The notes under the pieces were generated by a model, which saw nothing but the letters and a program-made list of their open reading frames with translations, did not search any database and was not told the origin of the DNA. Position numbers and translations under genes: made by a program. From Rhizophagus irregularis (lineage: Eukaryota; Glomeromycota; Glomeromycetes; Glomerales; Glomeraceae): a stretch of 64,000 nucleotides of DNA. This document shows positions 44,925 through 56,900 of this stretch, in pieces (position 1 is the first letter of the stretch; the number at the start of each line of letters is the position of its first letter). The stretch spans positions 2,137,001-2,201,000 of the forward strand of contig NC_089446.1 of the NCBI RefSeq assembly GCF_026210795.1, read 5' to 3'.

Positions 44925-45062
44925 ACCTTGGCACCTTGCCTGTGTGACTGCACCAAATGCATCAACTCTATGTATAGATTCTCTTAAATGTTTATAATTC
45001 AAATACCTCTTGACAATACCCACCTTCAAGTTGGCATATTTTGGATTTTTGAAAGCAAGCCT
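44925..45062 (-). pseudogene. possible DDE/integrase-core transposase remnant
   Basis: The minus strand reads FKNPKYANLKVGIVKRYLNY followed by KHLRESIHRVDAFGAVTQAR before stops. The RES-x-x-RVD-x-x-G string resembles the segment preceding the DDE core in an integrase-like transposase family common in animals and fungi. The catalytic part is not visible, so this is tentative. Confidence 0.3.
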
Positions 45063-47039
45063 TCAATTTTTTTTGAGATATGGCAAAGCAATATCTTCAT
45101 GCAATCAACTTTCTCTGAGGAGTAGTTGTAGGAGACAATGAGAAAAATGGAGTTATGGGTTGTTTACTTTCCCAAAGTTTTTAAGCCTCTAACAATTAAT
45201 TTTTCTTCCAATATCACCTTCTTTCCTTTGTAGCCAAATGAAACTGTTGTTCCCTGTGTCTTATTGTAAAAACTTTTTTAGTGGAATATCAGGCCACTTA
45301 TGATGATTTATGAGTCACATATAAATTTTTAAATAATAAGAAATTTACATAATTTATCTAGTAAAATATTTTTGTTTAAGAAATTTGATTATTTTCTCCT
45401 TTCGGTATATCAGGTTGATCTATAATGTTCATTAATCTTCCTGTAATAAATTTTACCACTTTTCTTAAGTCTCTAATATTATTATCATCTAAATATGCCT
45501 TCTTCTTCTTCTACAATAATAGGATTTATATAAGGTGAAAGCCATATTATTGTTTTTTTTTATCTATATAATCTTGTAAATCTTGATGAAATATAGTAGA
45601 AATATAGGAATTAGGTACTTAAGTGATTTTAACTTTTGTTTTGTATTTCATGATATTAATAAAAGCTTTGAAATCTTTAGGTTCATTTACATAATCTGCC
45701 CTTAGAATAAATTGTAACTGGTTATTAATTATAACTATACTGGTATAATTTTAATAGCTGGTCATCTAAACAAACTTTTAAAGACCCTATTAATAAATAT
45801 TAATAAAATTTTTTTTGAAAAAGTTTTGGTTAAATATTTCTTCTTTCACCACTTTCCATTATTCTTGTACTAAATAATATGGGAAATTAGTAATGTGATT
45901 TTGGTAAACTTATCATTTTCTAATTAGTAAGGTTTAATACTAGTATTTATTGATTATTATACACGGAATTATCTGGGGTGTATTGACAGTAGAACTTAGA
46001 CTAGTATTACGAGGTGAATTTTCTTTTAATGCCTGCGTTATTAAGCTTTTATTTAGGATCCTCTAAACCCATGTTGAATCATTCCTTTAACATATAATTG
46101 TGTTGGAGTTTGTTGATTTTCAGTGCGAATTTTATGGCTATTCCATGAGTACTAAATAATATGGGAAATTAGGATAATGTCCACCACTTTCCATTGTACT
46201 AAGTTTCTAAGTAATATGCATGAGAATTGGGAAATCAAAATCCAGTTGTCTCCTATTTTCCTCAAAATTTTAATTTCAGAGTCATCTTCTCAGGTTATTA
46301 CTAAATTTAATTATTTAATTAATTATTTAATTTTTTCTAATATACACATTTTTTTTGTTATAGGAATTCATATTTTCTAATAGCGGTGAATGTTACCTAT
46401 ATTATTAGTACAAATTTAAATTTGATTTTTTTGCCATGAAACTGCTATTCTCAAATCTCTACTAATTAATGGTACTATGCATGTTATTTTAATGAGAAAA
46501 CATATATGTAGTAGCATATTAATTATTATATTACAAAAGTAGTGGAGTAAAAATTATATATCTATGCTATACCGGGGATTGTAGTGATTGTTGTAACGGT
46601 AGTTGTAGTGATGGTTGTGATAGGGGTTGTTGTTGTTTTGTTGATATTTATTAACAATAACTGGTAGGATTTTTCAACAATAAATTTAGTAGCATTAGAT
46701 TCTGTAGATTGCATATTAATTGGTTAGGATTTACATTGCTCTAATTTCTTTATTTCTTCTCATAACTGTTTGAAAGTCTATCCATTTGGAATGTAAATAT
46801 TGCAGGGATTATTTAATTTTTAAAATTGAAGCTGGCAAAAGCCCTGAAATTATTACCATATAGTATTTGGCTATAAGTACCTATAAACTGGTTAATGAAA
46901 CAATAAAAGTCCATTTGCATTGCAGGATTATTGTTCTTATATATGTGAATAATTAGTATATATTTCATCTTTGCTGAAAGGCTAGATCAGAAATTATGTC
47001 ATTTTTTACATAGCAAAAAGGGTGCTTAATAATGGTCAA
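45063..47039. other. degenerate A+T-rich region
   Basis: No gene is supported. GTT/GTA/GTG trinucleotide-rich patch at 46575-46650. The string ACTAAATAATATGGGAAATTAG occurs twice (about 45868 and 46152), indicating a short duplication. Confidence 0.35.
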
Positions 47040-47850
47040 ATACAGTATTGTATTGAAAAATGAGAAGATATTACTAAAAGAATTCATATCTAACATAAAG
47101 ATATCGCCTATATATACTAAAAAAAAGGAATAATTATGTAATTGTCAAACTTGATTACATTATGGCTGTACTTTAGGGCTTGGGACTAAACATTACGTAA
47201 ATCAAATCTTGATAAGTAATTTTTAAAGAATTCATATCATTGTCGCCTGTATATATTAACAAAAAGAATCATGTAATTGCCACATTATGATTGTACTTTA
47301 AGGCTTGGGACTAACGTTACGTAAATCAAATCTTTACTTGATAAGTAATTTTTAGAGTATTGAAAAACGAGAAGATATTATTAAAAGAATTCATATCTAG
47401 CGTAAAGATATATATATATTATATATTAAAAAAAAGAATAATCATGTAATCGTCAATGATTACATTATGGCTGTACTTTAAGGCTTGGGACTAACATTAC
47501 GTAAATCAAATCCTGATAAGTAATTTTTAAAGTATTGAAGAATGAGAAGATATTACTCATTTCATGTCGCCTATATATATATTAAAAAAAAAAAGAATAT
47601 GCAATTGCCACATTATGGCTGTACTTTAGGGCTTGGGACTAACATTACGTAAATCAATCTTTATTTGATAAGTAATTTTTAGAGTATTGAGAAATGAGAA
47701 GATATTACTAAAAGAATTCATATCTAACGTATCTATATCGCTAACGTAAAGATGTCGCTTATATATATATTTAAAAAAAAAGAAGAATCATGTAATCGTC
47801 AAACTGATTACATTATGGCTGTACTTTAGGGCTTAGGACCGGCCAAAAAG
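47040..47850 (+). repeat. tandem array, 5 units of variable length
   Basis: Each unit contains ATTATGGCTGTACTTTAGGGC, TTGGGACTAACATTACGTAAATC, GATAAGTAATTTTTA, ATGAGAAGATATTACT and a TATATATA-poly-A stretch. GGCTTGGGACT occurs at about 47178, 47303, 47484 and 47629, and GGCTTAGGAC at about 47829. Spacing therefore varies between about 125 and 200 bp through deletions and A/T-run length changes. Confidence 0.85.
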
Positions 47851-47999
47851 CCTCAATAATTATTCTAACCGGTTAATTTATATTTTGATACTTAAAACTG
47901 ATAATACATATCAAGTGCGGTCTTTTATAATGATATTAATTTAGAACCCGAACAATTGACGCTCGTTTACTATTAACTCTACGTATCTCTTCAGGGCCA

Positions 48000-48050
48000 G
48001 AATTACATAATGCCGCCTGGAATTATCCAAAAAGGAAGGATTTACACATT
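48000..48050 (+). repeat. dispersed repeat, copy 1
   Basis: CCAGAATTACATAATGCCGCCTGG followed by AATTATCCAAAAAGGAAGGA matches CCGGAATTATACAATGCCACCTGG plus CATTATCTAAAAAGGAATGA at about 63034-63080. Function unknown. Confidence 0.6.
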
Positions 48051-48939
48051 ATTTGATTTTAAAAAGTGCAATTTTTTGTATACTATTTATGGTTTCGTGA
48101 CTTTCGTCCCACGTTCAAAATAATTGAACCAATTTATTTGATTGTCAAATTTTGTACGGTCAATTTTCAGTTGTTACTAACCGGTTAATCGCTAAATTAC
48201 AAAGAAAATAAGCAATAACTTATATTAATTATATATTTCGTTTAAAATAATGATGTCATTTATGTATATTTATTTATAATCTTTTTGAATTTCATAATAA
48301 AAATAATACATATTTCATAATGTGAATCGAAGTGGAAAAATTTGGTATTTAATTGAATCGTAAAAAATCGATATATAAAATTGATAAAATATCTCTTATA
48401 TTTTAGTAATAATGTAGTAAGTATAATAAGTATAAATCTTATGGCGATATGTATATAAACATAAAATTACGCGATAATATATAAAATATTTTTATTGAAT
48501 TTTTTTTTTTTTTGAAATATTTTGGGATAATTTAATTGATAAATAATATTGTTTTCATATATTATATAGAATGATATTATTGTCATAAATTTTAATTTTA
48601 AAAATATACGTATGAATTCTTTAATAATAAAATTATTATACCTAATAGGAAGTCTTAATGAGTAAAAAATTTTTCTAATAAAATTTTATTATGAGTCCAA
48701 GAAAAAGCTTAGCAATTACAGTTAAGAGATGCTGTTTAAGCTATCATAAAAAATAGTTTTTACATATTCGAATGTGTAAACGTGAACTAATGATCGTCAA
48801 CGGAAACGAGCGCGCAAATCTTGTACGAATTTTGATAAATAGATAGAAAATAAACTTGAGGTAAAAGAAAAATTGTAATGTAAAGGGAACGAGTAAAATC
48901 TAATTTAATTACGAAAAAATTCTTAATACATAATTTGGC
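48051..48939. other. 3' part of duplicated Sel1 block
   Basis: Non-coding, but clearly related to 55440-56258 (for example TACTAACCGGTTAATCGCTAAATTACAA in both, with changes) and, near its end, to 51272-51520. This marks the segmental duplication. Confidence 0.6.
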
Positions 48940-49701
48940 TTAATTACTTTCAACCGCTTTTTTTATCCATTCGGATGCTTTAATTTCGTTCTTTTCGGTT
49001 CCTATTCCATGTTGATAACATTCTCCAAGGTTACGTATTGCATTAATATCACCTTTTTCAGCTGCTTTTTTATATAATTTAAATGCTTTGACTTCATTTT
49101 TTTCGGTCCCTATTCCATTTTGATAAAAATAACCAAGATTACGCATCGATTCAACACAACCTTTTTCAACTGCTTCTTTATATAATTCAAATGCTTTAAT
49201 TTCATCTTTTTCAGTTCCTATTCCATGTTGATAACAGTATCCAAGATCATTTATTGAAATAACATGACCTTTATTGGCAGCTACTTTGTATAATTCAAAT
49301 GCTTTTTCTTCGTTTCTTTCGGTTCCTATACCACGCTGATAACAATATCCAAGATGGCGCATATCGCCTGGCGATTGGTCAATATCATCCGTTTGCATTT
49401 TTACCTTTTCTTTATTTGATAACTTGTAGGGGGATAATACTTTGGATAATAAAAGCTTGAGAGATTTTTTCTCTTCCTCGCTTAAATGGTCCAAATTAGA
49501 CGTAGTATTTTGTTGTTTGGACTGAGATTTAGCAGAATCTGGTGATTGTACGCACTTTTTATCAAGATGAGTTTGCATTCGTTCAGGAACAGCTCGTTTA
49601 TATTCCTTGGAACAGTATTTACATTTGACATGGGGATGTGAATTGATAGTATTGCTTATTATTTCAAAATGATTCCAGACGGGCCCTTTTTTTCGTACCA
49701 T
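48940..49701 (-). CDS. BED-type zinc finger + Sel1-repeat protein (intact copy A)
   Basis: 253 codons from the ATG at 49699-49701 ([13 protein letters not shown]), a start shared with the copies at 52151 and 56900; a 27-codon hydrophobic upstream extension is not conserved and is rejected. Residues ~7-50 are a BED-type finger: aromatic GPVWNHFE, then C27-x2-C30, H45 and C50. BED fingers bind DNA and are often transposase-derived. After a Ser/Lys linker (51-110), four Sel1 repeats follow (~113-147, 149-183, 185-219, 221-252; signature [29 protein letters not shown]). Sel1 repeats are alpha-solenoid protein-binding modules, frequent in signalling adaptors. The only copy with an intact fourth repeat. 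DNA-binding adaptor is a reasonable guess, not shown. Confidence 0.88.
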   Translation of the reverse strand: MVRKKGPVWNHFEIISNTINSHPHVKCKYCSKEYKRAVPERMQTHLDKKCVQSPDSAKSQSKQQNTTSNLDHLSEEEKKSLKLLLSKVLSPYKLSNKEKVKMQTDDIDQSPGDMRHLGYCYQRGIGTERNEEKAFELYKVAANKGHVISINDLGYCYQHGIGTEKDEIKAFELYKEAVEKGCVESMRNLGYFYQNGIGTEKNEVKAFKLYKKAAEKGDINAIRNLGECYQHGIGTEKNEIKASEWIKKAVESN

Positions 49702-50782
49702 TTTGTTCAAAATAAAGGATAATTTTATAAAGATAATTAAAAAAAAAAATGTAAGAAATAATTGTGAAGAGATAAGAAGCAAGTTAAGAAGAAAACGTTT
49801 AATTATATAGAAAAAAACTGGTTAATTTACAATTTTATCTAATCAACGAAAATGTTTTAAGCTTATAAACGAAAGTAGCAATAGAATAATCGTGCCTTTC
49901 ATATGGAATTATTTTACCGGTTAATTAACGGGTCATGGAAAATTACATGGTTAATAATGGTCAAAATACTACCAAAATAATGATTTTCGGCAATGGATGT
50001 GTAACACAGATTTTCTTCATTACACAAAAAGAAATTCATTCTATTTTTCTTTACATATCTTACAAAAAAATGATTTTAATTGGTTAAAAAAGTAAAAAAA
50101 GATTTATTATAGTTTATCCTTTCTTTTTTCTATTTTTTCGTTAAAATTTAAAAGAAATTGTTCATATTAAGGAAATTAATAAAGAAAATTTTAATTTAAT
50201 AAATAAAAAGTTAGTTACATGGCTTGTTTATTAATGCATTTATCTATTTTTCATTCTTTAAATTCTTTTTTTTTGTTGTAGATATTGATAGAAATTGTTG
50301 AAAGAATGAGTAACGTAAATACGTTAAAGAAGTTAAAGACAAAATATTATTTGTGAAAAATAAAAAAATGATGTACAGTACCCGCCAAATTTATTAATAA
50401 TAACGGGATTAAGTAAAATTTGAATTGCTAATTGACCGGCTAATCGTAATACAAACGTATTTTTTTTTCTTTCCTTTTTTTTAAAAAAAAAAAAATCTTT
50501 TCGACGTTAAAGTTAATAAAATTATTTTTTTTTCTTTAGTTTATAATCTTTAATTAATATAATATCCATTCCCGAACGAATAAAAAATTTAGTTACATTA
50601 CTTACTATATTTAAAATATTTAAATCATCGATACGTAATATTAAAAATTCATTTTTGAAGTCACACAAAGGATGATCTAATGCATTATTCAGGGTTTACC
50701 GGTAATTACTTTTATATCATAATTATTTTTTTTTTTCCTCAAAGAAATAAAAAATTTATGAAAAAAGGATTAAATAAGATTT
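49702..50782. other. divergent intergenic region of Sel1/F-box pair
   Basis: Between the Sel1 gene (minus) and the F-box remnant (plus). It shares many strings with 56901-59377 and 52152-52440, e.g. TTAATAATGGTCAAAATACTA and TTTTCGGCAATGGA, about 250-310 bp upstream of each Sel1 start. The promoter therefore duplicated with the gene. No other gene seen. Confidence 0.5.
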
Positions 50783-50990
50783 ATGTCCAGATTCAATAAG
50801 GATGTACTTTATTGATACTTAAAGAATTACAAGGTGATTCAATCTTTATTTTCATGTTTAATAGTTAATAAATTATAGTGCGAAGTTGTAGTTCCAGTAA
50901 TCCTTGGCGCCATTCTATCAATTTCTCTAAAAATTCTTTGTACGACATAATTACGGGTAGTCTTACCACACCACCTCGGGTAACATGATT
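50783..50990 (+). pseudogene. F-box N-terminal pseudogene
   Basis: Starts at the ATG at 50783 (MSRFNKDVLY), followed quickly by in-frame stops and a ~10-bp deletion that removes the LWRN part of the F-box end. It aligns base by base with 59378-59600, including a shared insertion beginning ATTACGGGTAGTCTTACCAC, and is cut off by the MITE at 50997. Confidence 0.85.
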
Positions 50991-50996
50991 ATATTA

Positions 50997-51253
50997 CAGT
51001 TGATTTCATAATGTACGGGACACTTGGCAAATTTTTGCCGAGAGTTGTCGGCAATCAATTACACTTTGCAGCTGATTTCGTAATGTACAGGACACTTGGC
51101 AAATTGAAAAAAATAACGAACACATGATTTAAATAATATCACGTGACCCATTTTTTGGGATTCAAAGTGTAATTGATTGGCTGATTGGCTACCGACAACC
51201 ACAACTCTCGGCAAAAATTTGCCAAGTGTCCCGTACATTAATGAAATCAGCTG
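50997..51253. mobile_element. Tc1/mariner-type MITE, 257 bp, with related empty site
   Basis: The left end is CAGTTGATTTCATAATGTACGG then GACACTTGGCAAATTTTTGCCG. The right end is the inverted copy (CGGCAAAAATTTGCCAAGTG, then TCCCGTACATTAATGAAATC, then AGCTG). TA is duplicated outside (50995-50996, 51254-51255). A second partial copy of the terminal repeat lies inside (51069-51106). The homologous site at 59601-59602 lacks the element and has a single TA. Confidence 0.92.
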
Positions 51254-51520
51254 TAATGGTGACAGTCACACTTTTAGTTATCATAAAAATAGTTTTTGCA
51301 TAATCAAATATGTAAAGGAAATGTGTGCGTAATTTTGAACGAATTTTGATAAATATATAGAAAATAAAAGTAAATGAAAAATATAAATTGTAATGTAAAG
51401 GAACGAATAAAATCTAATTTAATTACGACAAGTTTCTTAATACATAATTAGGTTTAATTACTTTCACCCGCTTCTTTAATCCATTCAGATGCTTTAATTT
51501 CAGTTCATTCTTTTCGATTC

Positions 51521-52151
51521 CTATTCTATGTTGATAACATTCTCCAAGGTTACGTATTGCATTAATATCGCCTTTTCATCTGCTTCTTTATATAATTTAA
51601 ATGCTTTAATTTCATTTCTTTCAGTTCCTATTCCATTTTGATATAAATATGCAAGATTACGCATTGATTCAACACAATCTTTCTCAGCTGCTTCTCTATA
51701 TAATTCAAATGATTTAGCTCCGTCTTTTTCAGTTCCTATTCCATGTTGATAACAGTAACCAAGATCATTTATTGAAATAACATGACCTTTATTAGCAGCT
51801 ACTTTGTATAATTTAAATGCTTTTTCTTGATTTTTTTCGGTTCCTATACCACGTTGATAACGATATCCAAGATGGTGCAAATCTTCTGGCGATAGGTCAA
51901 TATCATCCGTTTCCCTATTTGATAAATTGTAGGATGATAATACTTTGGATAATGAAAGATTAAGAGATTTTTCCATATTGGACTGAGATTTAGTAGAATT
52001 TGGTGCTTGTACGCAATTTTTATTAAGATGATATTGCATTCGCTCGTTTATATTCCTTGGAACAGTATTTACATCTTACATGGGGATGTGAATTGACAAC
52101 ATTACTCAATATTTCAAAATGATCCCAAACGGGACCTTTTTTTCGTACCAT
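51521..52151 (-). pseudogene. BED/Sel1 gene copy B, frameshifted
   Basis: Copy of the gene at 48940-49701. The ATG aligns at 52149-52151. An 11-bp deletion near 52045 (GGAACAGCTC-like text lost between short CGCT repeats) shifts the frame within the BED finger, before the His. A one-base deletion near 51575 disrupts the fourth Sel1 repeat and gives an early stop ([19 protein letters not shown]). Three Sel1 repeats remain readable from an internal Met at 52039. Whether a 172-residue Sel1-only protein is made is unknown. The one-base deletion is shared with copy C. Confidence 0.8.
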
Positions 52152-53104
52152 TTTATTTTATTGAAAATAAAGGACGATTGTAAAGTGTAAGGATAATTAA
52201 AAAAAAATTGAAAGAAATAATAATTGTTGGGGGATAAGAAGCAAGTTGAGAAAAACCGATTATTTATATAGAGAAAAATTGTTTAATTTACAATTTTATC
52301 TAATCACGAAAATGTTGAGACATATAAACGAAATGGAATTTTTTTACTGGTTAATCAACTGTCATGGTTAATAATGGTCAAAATACTATCAATTTTCGGC
52401 AATGGAATTTTCTTCATTACACAACAGTAAATGAAAGTCACGCGTCCGAAATTTTAATAATCACCAAAACGATGATCAAAATTTGTATTGTCGATTTGCA
52501 ATACCAATCTTTTCTTTATTCGACAGGTTCCGGTTTATTTGTTTTTCTTTGTGTTAATTAATTTCCTTAATACGCTATCATTTTGAATATTCAATTACGT
52601 AACGATTTAGCAATTCAAAACGCATGTGGAGATTTTATATGATTCAAGACCTAAGACTAAGACTAAGTGAAGCAAGTTTGAAAAAAAATTTCATTAAACA
52701 TACGGCAATTTTATATAACTATAATCCCAGCCCATGTTAGCTAGCTTACATATAAAATTTACATCAATATAAATCCATATTTTAGTTCTTAAATTTACTA
52801 ATATTAAAAAGTCTATCTTATTTACCAGCTTTTTAAAATAAGGTTTATCAATTCGTTTCTTATTGTATTATAAAAAAAAATATCAATGGTAAAATTGTAA
52901 CACATGCCACGAAGTTAATTTTTTTTGGCCAGTATCTCATTAGTTGGATCCTTAATAACATTTCCGGGATTCTGCCCTAATTTAGATAGTAAAAATTAAT
53001 TGGAGGATTTTATTAAAAACTTTTAAATCTCATTGTACACATTTTTTATTATTCCCGATAAAATGTATTTCTAATCTTATCTCTTCATGATCTTGGCGAC
53101 GTTT
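52152..53104. other. Sel1-B upstream region; no other gene seen
   Basis: To about 52440 it matches the upstream regions of copies A and C. Beyond that it is A+T-rich and unrelated. Confidence 0.45.
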
Positions 53105-54655
53105 ATAGTCTTCCATTTGACAGAATAAAATTAGCCGCAATATTTTCTAACATTTTTTTTTGAGACAAATTAGAAGGATTGTCTAAATAATAATGAGTCT
53201 AAAATAAAGAAAATTATTTATTATATTAGTTTTAGTTAACCAGTTGAAAATAAATCTCTTACTTCGTCTAATATTGTCTTGAACTTAATCTTCAACACTC
53301 TTTACAATAGTTATCAATATTTCTATCTTCATCGACATTTTTATCTTCGTCAATACTTCTATCTTCTTCAACTTTATCTTCCAAATTATAATGTGCTGGT
53401 AATGAATTATTTAGATTAGTAGGAGTGTCATTTGAATTTTGCTTGTATCCAAAATCGTAATATCCAAAATCGTAATATCAGACTTTAAAGTAAGGGATAA
53501 CCGGATAAGTCTCTTTCTTTGAACCTATACATTAAATGATGTTAATATGACGAAAAATAACCAATAGACCAGTTATCTCTATTTAATAATAATATTTAAT
53601 AATATAATAATAATAAAATTAATAATAATAACACAAATTGTTCTGGAACGACTAATTTGGAAACTATAAAAATGTAAGGAATAAATATGGAACTACGTAA
53701 TCATGACATAATTTAATACAAGTCGATTTACGATTATATCATCTACTTTAAGTCCATCATTATTCTGATAAGCTATAATTTTTTCTTCATTTATTTCTTT
53801 CTACAAATAAAGAAAATTTATTAAATTAGAACTTATTATTTATTATATTGATAATAATAATTTTTTTTCACCTCGGTCAGTTTATCTTTCAGATCATTAG
53901 GAACTAAAAACCCATCAACAAATTTATAAAGGCTTCTTTTTCGAATGCGTTTAATAATATCTTTTGATTTTTAAAACTCTAAAATAAATTTACGACAATC
54001 ATTAAATATACTTTTATAAGTATTATAATTTAACTTACCGGATCGTTCGAATATTCGATTTTATTTAAGATTGTATCATCCATCTTCAAATATTCATTTG
54101 CATCAAAGATACTGTCAGATATTTTGAGAGTTGAATCCGCCTCTAAAAAAGTATCACGTATTCATATAATCTATTGTTTTACCTAATTTAATTCATACAT
54201 GATCATCAATAACGCGCGAAAATTTCGAGTCTCGAGAAATCGAAATCGGATTTCATTCCAAGATAGTGACAAACGCGTGCCAATATCAAATATATATGGA
54301 GATCGATGCGTACTAAATTATGAAACATTTTATATACCAAGGTCATGACATAATGCGGCTAATGTCACATTTTAAACCATTTTCATCATGCTCCAGTTCA
54401 GGCTGCGTCTCCTGAATCCTTTTTATCAACGAGCGAGAAAGATGTGCGACGCCTAATAAACATTATAGATTAGAGAATCTTACTTATAATTACAGTATGT
54501 ATGATCCAAATTCGTTACCCAAACAATGTTCGAGTCTATTGTGGCTAGCACCAGGATAAACATACTAATAAGTTGCTTGATATTACGTAATCCTTGCAAA
54601 TGTTCGGTATCAATAAATTTAATTATCCAATTTTTAAATTCCATCAGTTCCTATT
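53105..54655 (-). pseudogene. SAMHD1-like HD-domain dNTP triphosphohydrolase, dead
   Basis: No long frame, but exon-sized pieces follow the SAMHD1 order on the minus strand. 54650-54560: WIIKFIDTEHLQGLRNIKQL. After a frameshift: YPGASHNRLEHCLG (metal-site His). About 54450-54390: GVAHLSRSLIKRIQETQPEL. About 54370-54340: TLAALCHDLG (catalytic HD pair), after a deletion and frameshift. 54150-54040: ISDSIFDANEYLKMDDTILN ending YSNDP at a GTAAGT donor. 53965-53872: SKDIIKRIRKRSLYKFVDGF. 53810-53700: KEINEEKIIAYQNNDGLKVD. 53470-53300: a degenerate tail containing a duplicated ATCCAAAATCGTAAT. Active enzymes hydrolyse dNTPs to deoxynucleosides and triphosphate. Multiple frameshifts make this copy inactive. 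Confidence 0.82.
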
Positions 54656-54988
54656 TACAAAATTAATTTCAAGTTACTTTAAAATTTGAAATTGGACCTT
54701 TAAAATTATTCGTGATGATAAAGCCATGCCGTTCCAATACGAAATTCAAAAAATTTTATTTATCCAAAGAAGAAAAAGGGAAAATAAATTTAAAGAAATA
54801 TAATTATCAATTGAAGATAAATTTTTTTTAAAAAAAAGGCTTCAGAGTTGAAAACCCAATTTGGTTCGTTTTTTTATCATTGTTACACTTAATCAAATCA
54901 ATCTATTCAGGTAGTGTTCAGACCCGTAACGGGTTATAACGGATATCCGTTAATATCGGGTTTACGGTTTTTAAATTTTAACTAACAG
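54656..54988. other. no gene seen
   Basis: A+T-rich, with a patch of GGATATCCGTTAATATCGGGTT-type words near 54920-54970. Confidence 0.4.
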
Positions 54989-55055
54989 ATCAATTTCTTT
55001 TGCAACAAGAATTTTATAATATCTTGATAAAAAATGTTCAGAGTTGAAAATTTGG
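54989..55055 (+). pseudogene. F-box gene fragment (internal piece)
   Basis: TCAATTTCTTTTGCAACAAG and the next ~45 bases match the QFLLQQEFYNIL region of the F-box copy at 59378-60567 almost exactly, then similarity stops. Confidence 0.7.
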
Positions 55056-56258
55056 TTTATTGACATAAAAAATGTTTATTAATGCTTTTTTTGAAGAAGT
55101 TGGGCTCTTCTTCGATACCGAATCCTTGGGAAGTGGTGAAACTTCATGTAAAAACGTTATTTTTTTACATTTTTTCTATTTTGTAGGAATCTGGTCAAAA
55201 TTTATGGATTATGAACGGAACTGATAAGTTTCCAAAAATAATTCAAAATTTTTTTTTCTTCAAATGTACAATAAGATATGCCTTTTTTATTTCCTTTTTT
55301 TTATTTTATTTTTTCTTTTTAAGAAAACGTCTAACAGTTAATACTCTCTTATTTTAGATCTAAGCAACGAAAATAGTAAAACTTATTTTTTAAAAAAACG
55401 TTTCTATATATTATTATTTTTGTAGTATTCGTCTCAGGTCACCGATAAGTTTCGTAGATAATGTGGCTTCGTCCCGTGTTCAAAGTAATTGAACTAATTT
55501 TATGTGGCTAATTTTCAGCTGTACTAACCGGTTAATCGCTAAATTACAATAAAAATAAATAAATAAATAATAACTTATATTAGTTATATACTACTTCTAG
55601 AAGATCATTAAAGTCGTCGTTTACGTAGTGTTTATTTATTTATAATCTTTGGAACTTCATAATAAAATAATAAATGCATCAATGTGGAATAAAATTGACT
55701 ATAGAATAAAATTCGATATATAATTGATAACATATTCCTGATATTTTAGTAATAAATGTAGTATAAGAAAGCATAAATACTATAGTGGTATATATAATGA
55801 AATTACGCGATAATATATATAATATATTTATTGAATTTTTTTCTAAAAGAAAATATTAGGATAATTTAATTGATAAATAATATTGTTTTTCATATTATAT
55901 AAAAGTATAGAATGATTGTATTATCTTAAATGTTAATATACAGTACGTAGAATTCTTTAACAATAAAATTATTAATAAATACCTAATAGGAAGTCTTAAT
56001 GGGTAAAAAATTTTTCTAATAAATATTTTAATTATTGTTTTAGTTATCATAAAAATAGTTTTTGCATAATCGAATATGATGTAAAGGAAATGTGTACGTA
56101 ATTTTGAACGAATTTAGATAAATATATAGAAAATAAACTTAAAATAAATGAAAAATATAATTTAATTACGAAAAGTTTCTTAATACATAATTTGGCTTAA
56201 TTACTTTCACACGCCTTTTTAATCCATACAGATGCTTTAATTTCGTTCTTTTCGATTC
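55056..56258. other. 3' part of duplicated Sel1 block, copy C
   Basis: From about 55440 it aligns with 48051-48939. No separate gene. Confidence 0.5.
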
Positions 56259-56900
56259 CTATCCCATGTTGATAACATTCTCCAAGTTTACGCATTGCAT
56301 TAATATCGCCTTTTCATCTGCTTCTTTATATAATTTAAACGCTTTAATTTCATTTTTTTCAGTTCCTATTCCATTTTGGTATAAATATCCAAGATTACGC
56401 ATTGATTCAACACAACCTTTCTCAGCTGCTTCTCTATATAATCCAAATGCTTTAACTTCGTCTTTTTCAGTTCCTATTCCATGTTGATAACAATAACCAA
56501 GATTATTTATTGAAATAACAAGACCTTTATTAGCAGCTACTTTGTATAATTGGAATGCTTTTACTTCATTTTTTTCGGTTCCTATACCACGTTGATAACA
56601 ATATCCAAGATGGTGCAAATCTTCTGGCGATAGGTCAATATCATCCGTTTCCCTATTTGATAAATTGTAGGGTGATAATACTTTGGATAATGAAAGATTA
56701 AGAGATTTTTCCATATTGGACTGAGATTTAGTAGAATTTGGTGCTTGTGCGCAATTTTTATCAAGATGAAATTGCATTCGCTTAGGAACAGCTCGTTTAT
56801 ATTCCTTGGGACAGTATTTACATCTTACATGGGGATGTGAATTGACAGCATTATTTAGTATTTCAAAATGATCCCAAACGGGGCCTTTTTTTCGTACCAT
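56259..56900 (-). CDS. BED-type zinc finger + Sel1 protein, copy C (truncated C-terminus)
   Basis: 213 codons starting [20 protein letters not shown]. The BED finger is complete (C27, C30, H45, C50), followed by a shorter linker than copy A and three full Sel1 repeats ([52 protein letters not shown]). A one-base deletion near 56314, shared with copy B, replaces the fourth repeat with a 20-residue out-of-frame tail ending [10 protein letters not shown]. The fourth repeat's coding text persists downstream to about 56195, so the loss is recent. It may still make a shortened protein. Upstream sequence matches copies A and B for ~280 bp. Confidence 0.75.
   Translation of the reverse strand: MVRKKGPVWDHFEILNNAVNSHPHVRCKYCPKEYKRAVPKRMQFHLDKNCAQAPNSTKSQSNMEKSLNLSLSKVLSPYNLSNRETDDIDLSPEDLHHLGYCYQRGIGTEKNEVKAFQLYKVAANKGLVISINNLGYCYQHGIGTEKDEVKAFGLYREAAEKGCVESMRNLGYLYQNGIGTEKNEIKAFKLYKEADEKAILMQCVNLENVINMG

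Noticed and set aside
49702-49782. Hydrophobic N-terminal extension of the Sel1-A protein (possible signal peptide)
   Set aside because: The two duplicate copies start at MVRKKGPVW with no open extension, so the leader is a chance A+T-rich frame.
56266-56487. Plus-strand ORF opposite the Sel1 gene
   Set aside because: Antisense shadow of the repeated Sel1 codons; the strong protein signal is on the minus strand.
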